Below are positions 16,092 to 28,700 of a DNA stretch of 52,256 bases, one piece after another (position 1 is the first letter of the stretch; each line of letters opens with the position of its first letter). Origin of the DNA: Armatimonadota bacterium. Lineage in GTDB: Bacteria; Armatimonadota; JADLDR01. The stretch lies in the NCBI GenBank assembly GCA_020846535.1, contig JADLDR010000171.1, positions 1 to 52,256 on the forward strand, read 5' to 3'. A program made the position numbers and the translations under genes. The notes beneath the pieces are model-generated. The model made no database searches and was not told the origin of the DNA. It worked only from the letters and a program-made list of their open reading frames with translations.

Positions 16092-16658
16092 ATGGAACTG
16101 CAAAAGGCGCTCAAAGAATGGGCCGTTGTGGTACGGGCGCTCCGGGAGGGCAGGCAGTGCCTTCTGCTCCGCAAGGGTGGGATCATCGAGAAAAACGACG
16201 CCTTCGAGGTGGAATCCCCGGCCTTCCTTCTCTTCCCCACCTACGAGCATCAGGATGCCTCGATCCTGCGCCCGGAGTGCCACGGCTGGCTGTCCGAAAC
16301 CCTTTCCGCCCGCCCCGCCGAAGGCCACGTCCTGATCGATACTTACGCCGAGGTTGTGGGGGCGCATGTGGTCGGAAGCCCCGAAGTCCTTGCATCGCTG
16401 AAAGAGGAGTACATCTGGACCGGCGCTTACATGGAGTCCCGAATGGCCTTCCGCCCTGCCAATCCCCTCTTCGCCCTGATCCTGCGCGTCCACCGTCTGG
16501 CCGCCCCGCAGGCAGCGCCGGTCTTGAATGAATACGGGGGCTGCCTCTCCTGGATCGATCTGGCGGAGCCGGTCAGCATCGAGGGGGCCAGGCCGGCGCT
16601 GTCGGAGGAGGAATTTAGGGCGAGGGCGGACAGGATAATGGGAAAGTTGAGGGCATAA
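16092..16658 (+). CDS. DUF1802 family protein
   Basis: A 188-residue cytosolic protein matching the DUF1802 pattern. The N-terminus reads ALKEWAVVVRALREGRQCLLLRKGGI, then FLLFPTYEHQ and, after a variable middle, VLRVH-like and ARPALSEEEF stretches. The family occurs in cyanobacteria, Deinococcus and related Terrabacteria. Its function is unknown. It starts 4 nt after the miaB stop with only a weak ribosome site, suggesting translational coupling. It ends 9 nt from the convergent next gene with no obvious terminator between. Confidence 0.8.
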   Translation: MELQKALKEWAVVVRALREGRQCLLLRKGGIIEKNDAFEVESPAFLLFPTYEHQDASILRPECHGWLSETLSARPAEGHVLIDTYAEVVGAHVVGSPEVLASLKEEYIWTGAYMESRMAFRPANPLFALILRVHRLAAPQAAPVLNEYGGCLSWIDLAEPVSIEGARPALSEEEFRARADRIMGKLRA

Positions 16659-16667
16659 GCGCAGGAT

Positions 16668-17126
16668 TTACTGCGATAAATAGCGCAGTTCGTTGGATAT
16701 ATAATTCCATTTCCGAAAAACATCCAGGGCGTTCTCATAGGCCAGCTTCGATGCCAGGCGGCTGCGGGCAACCCGATAAAAGAAAGGCTCCAATCGGTCA
16801 TGCGGTCGGCAGGACGCCATGATCCGCTCGTATCCGGGATGCGGGCTTCTCAGGTTGGCGGCATCGCATAAAACCCCCAGCACGGACATATCCCCGATCT
16901 TCCGGGCGGCCTCGATCAATCTATCTTCATCAATCAGATCGATATGGCGCTCCAGCCAATCCAGCACGACCCAGGTGAGTCGTCCCGATTCGCGGCAAAA
17001 AGCGGTGCTTTCCGCAATCAATTCTTCGGGCCGCCGCTCCCGGATATCTTCCTGCTTTTTTGAAAGCAGCACGGATCCTCCCAGGTGGTGCCACTCCTGA
17101 AAAAGACGGTCTAATCTATCCGCCAC
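16668..17126 (-). CDS. Partner protein of a nucleotidyltransferase (possible toxin-antitoxin pair)
   Basis: A 152-residue, mostly helical and charged protein that I do not recognise at family level. It starts with GTG at 17126, preceded by GGAGG at 7 nt, and overlaps the end of the upstream nucleotidyltransferase gene by 16 nt, so the two are translationally coupled. Sequence features are a central RLTWVVLDWLERHIDLID helix and a C-terminal helical stretch ending in YISNELRYLSQ. Two-gene units of a minimal nucleotidyltransferase and a small helical protein are typical of AbiE or MNT/HEPN toxin-antitoxin modules. I see no HEPN RxxxxH motif, so which partner would be toxic is unknown. Confidence 0.55.
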   Translation of the reverse strand: MADRLDRLFQEWHHLGGSVLLSKKQEDIRERRPEELIAESTAFCRESGRLTWVVLDWLERHIDLIDEDRLIEAARKIGDMSVLGVLCDAANLRSPHPGYERIMASCRPHDRLEPFFYRVARSRLASKLAYENALDVFRKWNYISNELRYLSQ

Positions 17127-17635
17127 CCCTGTTCCTCCAGAAAATACTGCATTTTCTGCGCCCAGTCCGGTCGAAATCGTCCGCCATGGCGCATTATCCC
17201 GACCAACACGGTTTTTTCCTTATCCGATAATTGGGGAAGCAGCAGCTCTAAATCCTCCATGTCCTGCTCGCGCAGGGCAATGATTTTCATTGCCGCCTGT
17301 TCGGGCCGTCCCAGGGCATAAAGCCGCAAATGGCGCAAGGAAAAATCGAGGGAAGCCAGCCGGTGGCCGAAATCGGGAGGCAAAATATCGGAGAAGCCCT
17401 TCGCGGCGTCATTCAGCCAGGTGTCGGGCAGGTTGTTTGCATCCGCGACAGCCCGAGCAGCCCGGCGGAGTTCGGAGAGGTCTCCTCCAATCACGATTAC
17501 ATCGATATCGCGCGTGGCTCTGTCGGCTCCGAAACGCAAGATCATCGCGGCCTCGCCTATTACAACAACATCCAGCGATGCGGTTAAGCGGTCATCTAAC
17601 GCCTGAAGGATGTCAACAAGATCTTGTCTATCCAT
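17111..17635 (-). CDS. DUF6036/AbiEii-type nucleotidyltransferase
   Basis: A 174-residue protein of the minimal nucleotidyltransferase kind. The hallmark is VVVIGEAAMILRFGADRATRDIDVIV (about residues 23-48), corresponding to G-G/E-x-A...R-x-T-x-DID, in which the two aspartates (D43, D45) would bind metal. A later segment REQDMEDLELLLPQL resembles the region after the core domain in AbiEii-like proteins. The start at 17635 lies 11 nt after the nuoN stop and has only a weak ribosome site, so it may depend on read-through from the nuo operon. With the overlapping downstream gene it forms a module that resembles a toxin-antitoxin or phage-defence pair. Activity is not established. Confidence 0.75.
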   Translation of the reverse strand: MDRQDLVDILQALDDRLTASLDVVVIGEAAMILRFGADRATRDIDVIVIGGDLSELRRAARAVADANNLPDTWLNDAAKGFSDILPPDFGHRLASLDFSLRHLRLYALGRPEQAAMKIIALREQDMEDLELLLPQLSDKEKTVLVGIMRHGGRFRPDWAQKMQYFLEEQGWRID

Positions 17636-17646
17636 TGAGCGGCGTC

Positions 17647-19140
17647 TTATCCCCCGCCCCAGAGCAGCCTTGTGGCGTCGGTGAGGTTGATGACCCACTG
17701 CGGGTAGACGCCGATGAAGAGGGTGAAGATCAGCGTGACCGCCAGGGCGTACTGGAGGTAGCCCGGTTCCGGCGTAGGGGCGGGCGTTTTCTCGTCATAG
17801 AGGTACATATAGCGCACGATATTGAAGTAGTAATAGAGGGAGATGGCGGTGTTGACCAGCATGAAGACGGCCAGCCAGATCAGATGAGCCTGGACGGCCG
17901 CCAGGAAGAGATAGAATTTGCCGACAAAGCCTGCGGTGGGAGGCAGGCCGGTCAGGGAGAGCATGAAGACCGCCATCAGCATCGCCAGCCGGGGATTGGA
18001 GCGGCTGAGGCCGCTGTAGTCCTCGATCAGCTCGCTGCCCCGGTTGTTGTAGAAGGCGGTGGCGACGGCGAAGGCCCCCAGGTTCATGAAGAGGTAGACC
18101 AGCAGGTAGAGCGCGATCCCGTTGATGCTGTAGTCCTGGCTGTCCGGGTAGGCTGCCAGGCCGACCAGCACATAGCCCGCATGGGCGATGCTCGAATAGG
18201 CCAGCATCCGCTTCACGTTGCGCTGCGTGATCGCGACCACATTGGCGAAGGTCATAGTGACCGCCGCTAGAACGGCGATGACCGGAACCCAGTTCAACTG
18301 CTCCACCGGGAAAGCGGTCACCAGCAGGCGCACCAGGGCGGCGAACCCGGCGGCCTTCGGCCCGACGGACAGGAAGGCCGTCACCGGCATGGGAGCGCCC
18401 TCATAGACATCGGGCGACCACTGGTGGAAGGGCACGATGGCGATTTTGAAACCCAATCCGACCAGGATAAAGACAAAGGAGACATAGAGAAGCAGCTTGG
18501 TTTCCGGCACATCGGGCAGGGAAGTCATAGCCCTGCTGATCTCGCCCAGACTGGTGGCCCCGGTCATGCCGTAGAGGAGGGACATGCCGTAGAGCATCAC
18601 GGCTGCCGAAACCGCCCCGTAGAGGAAGTATTTGACGGACGCCTCCACCGAGCGGGCGCTGTTTTTGAGATAACCGGCCATCACGTAACCGGTTAAGCTC
18701 AGGAATTCGATGGAGAGGTAGATCATGATCAGGTCGGCAGAGGAGGCCACCAAAGCCATTGCCAGGCCGGAAAAAAGGAGCAGGGAATAGAACTCCGCCT
18801 GGTCGATCCGCCGCCACTTCTTCAAAAACTCCACCGACATCAGGGCCACCACCGCCACCGACAGGATGGCGATGAGTTTGAAGATAATAGCGAACTCGTC
18901 CACCACGAAATTGCCGCCGAAGGTCATACCCTCCCCCGGCTTGTTCTGCATGAACAGCCCCAGAGAGGGGGCCACCGCAAAGAGGCTCAGCACCACCGTC
19001 AGGAACCACGGCTCCAGCGCAGGCCCCAGGAACTTCTCTCCCCCGGAACCCTTTCGGAAGGGGAAGACCCCGGCGAGCAGCACCAGCATCGCCGCCAGGC
19101 AGAGGATGATTTCCGGCCAGAATATCGTGTAATCGAACAC
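17647..19140 (-). CDS. nuoN: NADH-quinone oxidoreductase subunit N
   Basis: A 497-residue, about 14-helix antiporter-like subunit of the complex I membrane arm. Diagnostic stretches are FWPEIILCLAAMLVLLAG, SVEFLKKW, YLSIEFLSLTGYVMAGYLK, the lysine-bearing GLGFKIAIVPFHQWSPDVYEGAP and the NVKRMLAYSSIAHAGYVL signature. It starts with GTG at 19140, with GGGAGAG 9 nt upstream. It is the last nuo gene of the operon, 34 nt after nuoM, and is followed at 11 nt by the nucleotidyltransferase pair rather than by a terminator. Confidence 0.96.
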   Translation of the reverse strand: MFDYTIFWPEIILCLAAMLVLLAGVFPFRKGSGGEKFLGPALEPWFLTVVLSLFAVAPSLGLFMQNKPGEGMTFGGNFVVDEFAIIFKLIAILSVAVVALMSVEFLKKWRRIDQAEFYSLLLFSGLAMALVASSADLIMIYLSIEFLSLTGYVMAGYLKNSARSVEASVKYFLYGAVSAAVMLYGMSLLYGMTGATSLGEISRAMTSLPDVPETKLLLYVSFVFILVGLGFKIAIVPFHQWSPDVYEGAPMPVTAFLSVGPKAAGFAALVRLLVTAFPVEQLNWVPVIAVLAAVTMTFANVVAITQRNVKRMLAYSSIAHAGYVLVGLAAYPDSQDYSINGIALYLLVYLFMNLGAFAVATAFYNNRGSELIEDYSGLSRSNPRLAMLMAVFMLSLTGLPPTAGFVGKFYLFLAAVQAHLIWLAVFMLVNTAISLYYYFNIVRYMYLYDEKTPAPTPEPGYLQYALAVTLIFTLFIGVYPQWVINLTDATRLLWGGG

Positions 19141-19174
19141 CGCTTTTCGCTCTCCCTGTTATCGCGCCCGGTGG

Positions 19175-20749
<1,575 letters not shown>

Positions 20750-20834
20750 CGGGTGCGACAGCCTCCTTAAGACTGAGTTAGGGCTTTCGTCTGGCTATTA
20801 GCGTCAGGGCGCAGCTTATCGTTCAGAGTGAAAT

Positions 20835-20895
20835 CATCTCCAGGGGCGCATAAAGCTGAGATTGCCGCGTCGCGTCGCTCCTCACAATGACATTG
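20835..20895. repeat. Dispersed palindromic repeat, partial copy B, inside the nuo operon
   Basis: The segment runs from CATCTCCAGG to CGTCGCTCCTCACAATGACA. It corresponds to the right arm of the element at 3478-3598 plus a remnant of its left arm. It lies between nuoL and nuoM and so would be transcribed as part of the operon. Confidence 0.65.
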
Positions 20896-20911
20896 TTGGG
20901 GCGTTAGCTCC

Positions 20912-22876
<1,965 letters not shown>

Positions 22877-22897
22877 TTCCTCGTGGCAGCGGGAAGG

Positions 22898-23245
22898 CTA
22901 CCACCTCAAGAAATTGATCTCGTCCACATTGATGTGTTCCATATTGCGGTAGATGCACAGGATGATCGCCAGCCCCACGGCGGCTTCGGCGGCGGCGATA
23001 GTGATCACGAAGATGGCGAAAATCTGGCCTGTGAAGGGGTCCGCCGGTTTCGTCGGGATGAATCCGAAGGGCTGGATGAAGCGCCAGAAGGCCACCAGGT
23101 TGATGTTGGTGGCATTCAGCATCAGCTCGATGCTCATCAGGATGCCGACCGCGTTCCGCCGGGTGAGGACACCGTAGATGCCGATACAGAAAAGCGCGGC
23201 CCCGATCAAGAGGTATGCCTGGAGCATACCGGGTTCAGGCAGCAT
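22898..23245 (-). CDS. nuoK: NADH-quinone oxidoreductase subunit K
   Basis: A 115-residue, three-helix subunit. The sequence from AYLLIGAALFCIGIYGVLTRRN through ILMSIELMLNATNINLVAF carries the conserved membrane glutamates (ELMLNA and TIAAAEAAVGLAI). The start at 23245 is supported by GGAGG 6 nt upstream and by the usual NuoK N-terminus. It overlaps the end of nuoJ by 11 nt, so translation of the two is coupled. The loop between helices 2 and 3 (FIQPFGFIPTKPADPFTGQ) is longer than in E. coli. Confidence 0.96.
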   Translation of the reverse strand: MLPEPGMLQAYLLIGAALFCIGIYGVLTRRNAVGILMSIELMLNATNINLVAFWRFIQPFGFIPTKPADPFTGQIFAIFVITIAAAEAAVGLAIILCIYRNMEHINVDEINFLRW

Positions 23246-23759
23246 TCTGCTCCTCCTTCGCCAGCACAATCGCTCCGATGAGGGCCACCAGCAGCACCAC
23301 AGAGGCCACCTCGAAGGGAATGAGATAAGTGCTGAGCAGTTGCATGCTGAAGGTGCGGAGCGCCTCCATCGGAGGCTGGGCGTCCGCCCCGGGCCGGGGA
23401 CTCCAGTTAAAGCGGAGCAGCACCGACACCAGCAGCATAAAGACCAGGAGGCCCACCATGCCTCCGGTCAGGCGCTGCGTGGCCGATTCGGTCATCATTC
23501 TCCGGGCGGCCTGGGGAATGAGCATGATGGCGAAGATGATCAGAACCGTCACCGCGCCCACATAGACCAGCACCTGGATCATCGCCAGGTACTCGGCATG
23601 AAGGAGGATGTAGAGACCGGCCACCCCGATGAAAGAAAACGAGAGAAAAACAGCGCAGCGCACCATGTCCTTCATGGAGACGACCATGAGAGCGGAAACC
23701 AGGGTGACCGCCGACAGGGCGATAAAGGCCAGATTGTACCACAGGTTGGCAGAGAGCAT
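23235..23759 (-). CDS. nuoJ: NADH-quinone oxidoreductase subunit J
   Basis: A 174-residue membrane subunit with about five helices. The core YLAMIQVLVYVGAVTVLIIFAIMLI is the signature part containing the pi-bulge helix of complex I. I start it at the ATG at 23759, preceded by GAGGA. The open frame continues upstream through nuoH out of frame, but that part is not NuoJ-like. It follows nuoH by 14 nt directly. In most operons nuoI sits between H and J, and it is absent here. Confidence 0.95.
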   Translation of the reverse strand: MLSANLWYNLAFIALSAVTLVSALMVVSMKDMVRCAVFLSFSFIGVAGLYILLHAEYLAMIQVLVYVGAVTVLIIFAIMLIPQAARRMMTESATQRLTGGMVGLLVFMLLVSVLLRFNWSPRPGADAQPPMEALRTFSMQLLSTYLIPFEVASVVLLVALIGAIVLAKEEQNAA

Positions 23760-23773
23760 GGCTAGTGTCCTCG

Positions 23774-24829
23774 CTAACGGAAGAGAAGGACATACGCGCC
23801 TGTCCAGGCGATATTCAGTAGGGCGACCGGCAGCAGAAACTTCCAGCACAGATCCATCAACTGATCGATCCGCACCCGGGGAAGGGTAGAGCGAACCCAC
23901 ATCAGGAAGAGGAGAACCAGAGTGGATTTTCCTAAAAACCAGAGGAGCGAGACAGGGGGGGATTTCATGAAGGGCAGGGCGTCCAGCGGCCAGGGGGCCA
24001 GCCAGCCGCCGAAGAAGAGGGTGGTCGCAATTGCCGACAATGTGAACATGTTTGCAAACTCGGCCAGGAAGAAGAGGGCAAACTTCATGCCGGAATACTC
24101 GGTATTGAACCCGGCCACCAGTTCTGATTCCGCCTCCACGATATCGAAGGGGGTCAGGTTCACCTCCGCCATAGCGGCCGGGAGGTAGACGATCAGGGCT
24201 AGAAGCTGAAAACCGGCCTGCGGCAGAATGAACCATCCCAGCTTGTCCTGGGCCTGCACAATATCCTGGAGGCGGAGGGAACCGGAGAGCATGACCGGCC
24301 CTAGCATCGCCAGCACCAGGGGAACCTCGTAGCTGACCAGGTGGGCCGCCGAGCGGAAAGTGCCGATAAGGGAATACTTGTTATTGGAGGCCCACCCCCC
24401 CAGGATGATCCCCAGCACTCCCAGAGAGGTCACGGCAGCGATGTAAACGATGCCGACATTGAGATCCCGGGCGATCAGGCCGTTCCCGAAAGGCATGACC
24501 ACATAGACCATAAAAGCAGGAATAAAGACCAGGATGGGGGCGAGCCAGAAGAGAAATCTGTCCGCGTTGGCGGGGATCACGTCCTCCTTGACGAAGAGCT
24601 TAAGGGCATCGGCAGCAGTCTGCCCCAGCCCCCATCGGCGGCCTATACCGAGCGGGCCGCCCACGCGGTTCGGCCCGATGCGGGACTGAATCGCTCCCAT
24701 GACCTTCCGGAGCGCGAGGATGATAATGAGGACTGATAAGAGGATAAAATTGAGAATCACGAGAGCCACCGCGGCGATCCAGACGACATAGCCGACCGGG
24801 GTGGAGATCAGGTGTTGCAGAGAACTCAT
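23774..24829 (-). CDS. nuoH: NADH-quinone oxidoreductase subunit H
   Basis: A 351-residue subunit forming the quinone-binding heel of complex I. Diagnostic parts are the RKVMGAIQSRIGPNRVGGP loop (about 41-59), LFVKEDVIPANADRFLF, RSAAHLVSYEVPLVLAM and the FDIVEAESELVAGFNTEYSGM loop lined with glutamates. The ATG at 24829 has GAGGAG 7 nt upstream. It is the first gene of this transcription unit, with a near-consensus promoter at 24952-24980. The genes for the peripheral arm (nuoA-G) and nuoI are not in this stretch, so complex I is encoded at two or more loci or is a reduced form. Confidence 0.97.
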   Translation of the reverse strand: MSSLQHLISTPVGYVVWIAAVALVILNFILLSVLIIILALRKVMGAIQSRIGPNRVGGPLGIGRRWGLGQTAADALKLFVKEDVIPANADRFLFWLAPILVFIPAFMVYVVMPFGNGLIARDLNVGIVYIAAVTSLGVLGIILGGWASNNKYSLIGTFRSAAHLVSYEVPLVLAMLGPVMLSGSLRLQDIVQAQDKLGWFILPQAGFQLLALIVYLPAAMAEVNLTPFDIVEAESELVAGFNTEYSGMKFALFFLAEFANMFTLSAIATTLFFGGWLAPWPLDALPFMKSPPVSLLWFLGKSTLVLLFLMWVRSTLPRVRIDQLMDLCWKFLLPVALLNIAWTGAYVLLFR

Positions 24830-24951
24830 CAGGGAACTCCTCGTATCCGACGCGCAGGCCCAGCCGCCCGGCTCCGCGCACCGGGCAGTCCGTTTGATGC
24901 CGGACTACTTTGCAAACCCGCCCCTACTTACAACGGGGTGTTTCACCACAA

Positions 24952-24980
24952 AGTATATCACACAATCCGCCAAAGTGCAA
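24952..24980 (-). promoter_or_regulatory. Sigma-70 promoter of the nuoHJKLMN operon
   Basis: On the minus strand TTGCAC (24980-24975) and TATACT (24957-24952) are spaced by exactly 17 nt. The start point should be near 24945, giving a leader of about 115 nt before nuoH. It shows that this six-gene block begins at nuoH and is not the tail of a larger operon. Confidence 0.8.
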
Positions 24981-25019
24981 GTTTCCGGCAATGCGCGCAG
25001 GTCTGTGTCAAAATCGGTG

Positions 25020-25190
25020 AAAAAGCGCCTCACCCACCCCGACCCGCCCTCTCCAGGGCACAGAGGAAGGGAGCCTGGCGACCGGAGACGGGTGGAGGGA
25101 GGCCAGTTCCCCCCTCTCCTAGCGGCGCAGCCGCGTCCAGGAAAGGGGGACTAGGGGGAGAGGTGCTTTTCCCCCAACCGATGAGCCGTT
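25020..25190. repeat. C/G-run intergenic repeat-like region
   Basis: A stretch rich in CCCTCTCC and GGGGGAGAGG words, with local inverted pieces (CCCCCTCTCCT against AGGGGGAGAGG). It resembles the region at 51960-52256 in composition and wording. The rest of the gap from 24981 to 25433 shows no gene that I can support. Confidence 0.45.
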
Positions 25191-25433
25191 AGGGGCCGGC
25201 AATCGACCATACTCGCCGCCCGGGCGAAGGCTGCAAGGGGTAACAAGAGGATCAGCACGTTCATTCTCAATAATTGCACCCTATTTCACAGTAGCAGAAA
25301 ACGGTCTCTTGCTTTAATGCGCCAGGCGGAGAAGCGGCTTCCGCCGCCTGGCTGCTGAAACATTGAACGGAGAGTCGGGGAAAAGGTTGCGGCCCGCGGC
25401 ACTGCCGATCTTTTCTCCGATGGGGCGGGACGC

Positions 25434-25577
25434 TTACTCGGCCTTCCCGATTTTGAAGACCCTGGTGCCGCAGACAACGCACTCGCCCGTGGTGGCAGGC
25501 TTGCCGTTCTTCATCGTGGTGGGGCGGGGATTTTTGACTTCTCGCTTCTCTTTGCACTTCATGCAGTAAGCTTCCAT
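25434..25577 (-). CDS. Small zinc-ribbon protein, DUF5679 family
   Basis: A 47-residue protein. Two CxxC pairs, C5-x2-C8 near the start (AYCMKCK) and C33-x2-C36 (CVVCGT), bracket a basic middle with KNGKPATTGE, a pattern I recognise as the DUF5679 family. It should bind one zinc ion; function is unknown. The ATG at 25577 has AGGAGG 10 nt upstream and the stop is TAA. The gene is short but its family likeness is clear. It stands alone between the nuo promoter region and the glycosidase locus. Confidence 0.8.
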   Translation of the reverse strand: MEAYCMKCKEKREVKNPRPTTMKNGKPATTGECVVCGTRVFKIGKAE

Positions 25578-25730
25578 GGTTCAGCGGCCTCCTTTTGAGA
25601 TAGCCCTTCATTCGCCGCCAGAGATGGCGATTCCTTCTTTTATACGCGACTGTTCCCGCAATGACGGACACTGCTTGGCATCAGAGCGATTCTACAGGCG
25701 GGCTTACGGTTCTCCGGCATCAATCGCCTC

Positions 25731-28700
25731 TTACAGCGCCCCTTTTACCTCCACCCTTATCTCTACTTTTTTGCCGGTCAGAACATCGGTGGCTTTGATT
25801 TTCCACCGGCCCGGCGCATCGTTGACGGCCAGGGAGAGCGTTCCGGTGAAGGTGTCCCCAACCATGTTCTGATTGGAGGCGTAATACCGCCGGACTCCGC
25901 CCGGGCCGGAGACCTCGATGCGGAGGACGTGGCCGGTTGGGGAGCCGTTCTCGGCTTGCAGGCGGACGGTGTATTCGATCTCCTGCCCGGCCCGGGCGGT
26001 GGCGGGAGCGACGAGGGAGAGGCCGGTCACCCGGTAGGGAAGGAGGGCGAACAGGGCGGGTTCGGCTTCGAGGGCGGCCCGCAAGCGGCTCGTCCGGCCC
26101 AGATCCTTTCCTGTGCGGATGTTATAGGCATACCCTGCGGCAAACATCTCTACCTGAACGGTGCGCTTGCCTGTTTCCCGGGCGGGCATAAGGCTGAGGA
26201 TTTCGATATCGCCGCGCCGGTAGCGGATAAGCTGAACGTCATGGCTCCGGGTATGGGCGATGGGCCGCACCCCGGCGCGGGACAGGATATCGGACACGAC
26301 CAGGCGGGCCTGAGAACCGGCCTCCCTGTCGCGGACGGCCCGCTAGCCGGAGAGCCAGAAGTTGAGGGCGTGGGCACCGCCGGAGCCGTTTTCCTTCTGG
26401 AAAAGGGCCTGACCTTCCGGGGATACACCCCGGGCGGCGGCCCCATCCACCTTCAGGCCCGGTTCCGCGACGGGCAGGCCCAGAGAGCCTTTGAAGGGCG
26501 CGCCGGCAGCGGCTTGGATCTCCGCCTTGCCTTCCGCCAGCCGCTTGCCCTGGCGGGCTATGCCCAGCAGATCGTCCAGTCTGCCCGTCTCCGCCCAGCG
26601 GCAGTGACCGTCCATCAGGCCGGTGTGGGCATCTGCGATGAGGGTTCCGCCCGCCTGCACGAACTGGCGGATGGCGTTCGCCTCCTTGTCGGAGAGGGCG
26701 ATACTGCCGGGAAGGACGAGAACGCGGTAGCCCTTGTTCAGCAGGCCGCCCTTTTCCAGTTCGCCGTAAGCCAGCATGTCGTATTGATAGCCCATATCCT
26801 CCAGCAGTTGCAGCCAGCCGTCCCGGTCTTTCTCAAAGCGGGCGAAGTTTTGGGAGGTGCTGTTGCTGTTGGAGAGGCCCTTCGGGATGCGGCCATCGGT
26901 GATCCAGGTTCCGTGGATGCTGGGGGCGGAGAAGTGAACGGCGATGCCGCAGTGGTCCCGCTTCGCCCCGATGAGGAGCCTGCCGATGCCGCCCTGCAAT
27001 TCGCCCATCACCTGCCGGAAGACCTCTCCCTGAGGGCTGAGGGTCAGATCGGGATAGATAATCGTATAGTGCCAGAAGAGAGAGGCCCCGGTATGGCCGT
27101 GCAGGAGCCTGTACCAGACCTGACGGCGCAGGGCGTTCCCCAATGTTTCATAGCCGGCAAAGCCGGTAAGGGGCATCCCGGGGCGGAAGGAACGATGCAT
27201 CTCGTCCTGATTGCCGCCGGAGTAGGGCTGGAGGTAGTCGATGGCCTGATCGATGCGCGACCAGTCCGCGCCGTTGTGGGAACTCGGAACCTGCGTTCCG
27301 GAGATCGCCATCAGGGCATGGGGATCGATCTTGCGGGCCGTTTCCACCACGAATCGGAAAGCGTCCGCGAAGGCCACTTCCATAAAGGTGCGGTGGTCGG
27401 CCCAAGGCGCGTAGCTGCTGTGCTTCTGCACCTCCTCGGCGGTCATCGGCGTCACGCTCTCCCAGGAGGTGAAGGCGGTATCCCATTCCCGGTTGAGCGC
27501 GTCCAGAGAGCTGTATTCGCCCTGGAGCCAGACCCGGAAAGCGGCCAGGGTTTCGGGGGCCCGGCAGAGATCCCAGACATCGGTGTAGCAGGTGAGGGAG
27601 CTTTCATCGGCCACATAATAGGCCAAGGGGCCGTAGTCCGCCCAGGAGGGCATGCGCTGTCGGAGGGTCTCTTCGGCCTTTTTACGGAACGCTTCGCTGC
27701 TCAGAACGGGGTCGCGGATCAGGTATTTCGGGTCTTTGGTCTCGAACCAGGCAGCCTTTTGCTCCAGGTAGGGCTGCCGGTTGTACCAGTAGACCCCGAA
27801 GCCCGGCACGCCCACATCGATGATGAGCTTGAAGTTGCGCTCGGGCCGGGTCAGGACGGAGACGCCTGCTTTACGGAACTGGTCGTCCAACGTCGAAAGC
27901 CAGGGATGGTAGGAGCGCGGACCGTACCAGGGCATGGTGAATTCGTAATCCGTCCACTCCCTAACGGCAGCCGTCACTCCGACCCGCTCCTGCATCCGGT
28001 GGACGGGGCGATTCTCCTGATAGAGCGCGGCCCGCACCCAGGCGATATTGGTCAGAGGCGATTTCAGGCGGAGGGCGATCCGCGTGCTGCGTTCTCCCGC
28101 CGGGATCGCGCTTTTTTGCCGGTCGAGAACTCTGCCGTAGTTGTCGATGACCTCTGCCACCATATCCAACGGGGCGGATGACGCGGTGGATATCTCTGCT
28201 TTGACCTCATCGCCTGCGCGGTAAACGGTACGGTCACACGTTACGGCCCGGACCGTCCCCTCGCGGGCAATTTCGAAGGCTGCGCCGGTCCAGTCCAGCC
28301 GCTTGCCGCCTGCCTCCAGGATGCAGTCCGCCGTATGGATGCCGCCCGAAAGCCCCTGCGGGTATTTGACACTTACTGTCCCGGCTTTGCCGAGGCGCAG
28401 GGATCGGGAAGCCTGCGCCCGGCCCGACTCGTCGCGAAAATCAATCCTCAGCCTGGCCCCGGAAGGCACGCTGCCGGAAACCCGCACCGTCAGGGCGCGT
28501 CCCGCGGCACCGCCGGCGGCGAACCGCGGCACATCGCCTTCCGCTTGAAGGCGCACGGCAGGCTCTTTCCCGGCGGCCCAGACGAGGGAACGGCAGAGCA
28601 GGCCGTAAAGGTATTCCCAGTAGTGATCCGACGCTATCCTGCCGAAGCTGGTCCAGGGAACGGCGGGAGCCAACCCGTCATTGACATAACCGAGCGCCAC

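Noticed and set aside
25929..28181. 750-codon plus-strand frame opposite the GH42-like gene, with a second long frame at 28335-29624
   Set aside because: Fully antisense to recognisable glycosidase sequence; no recognised motifs.
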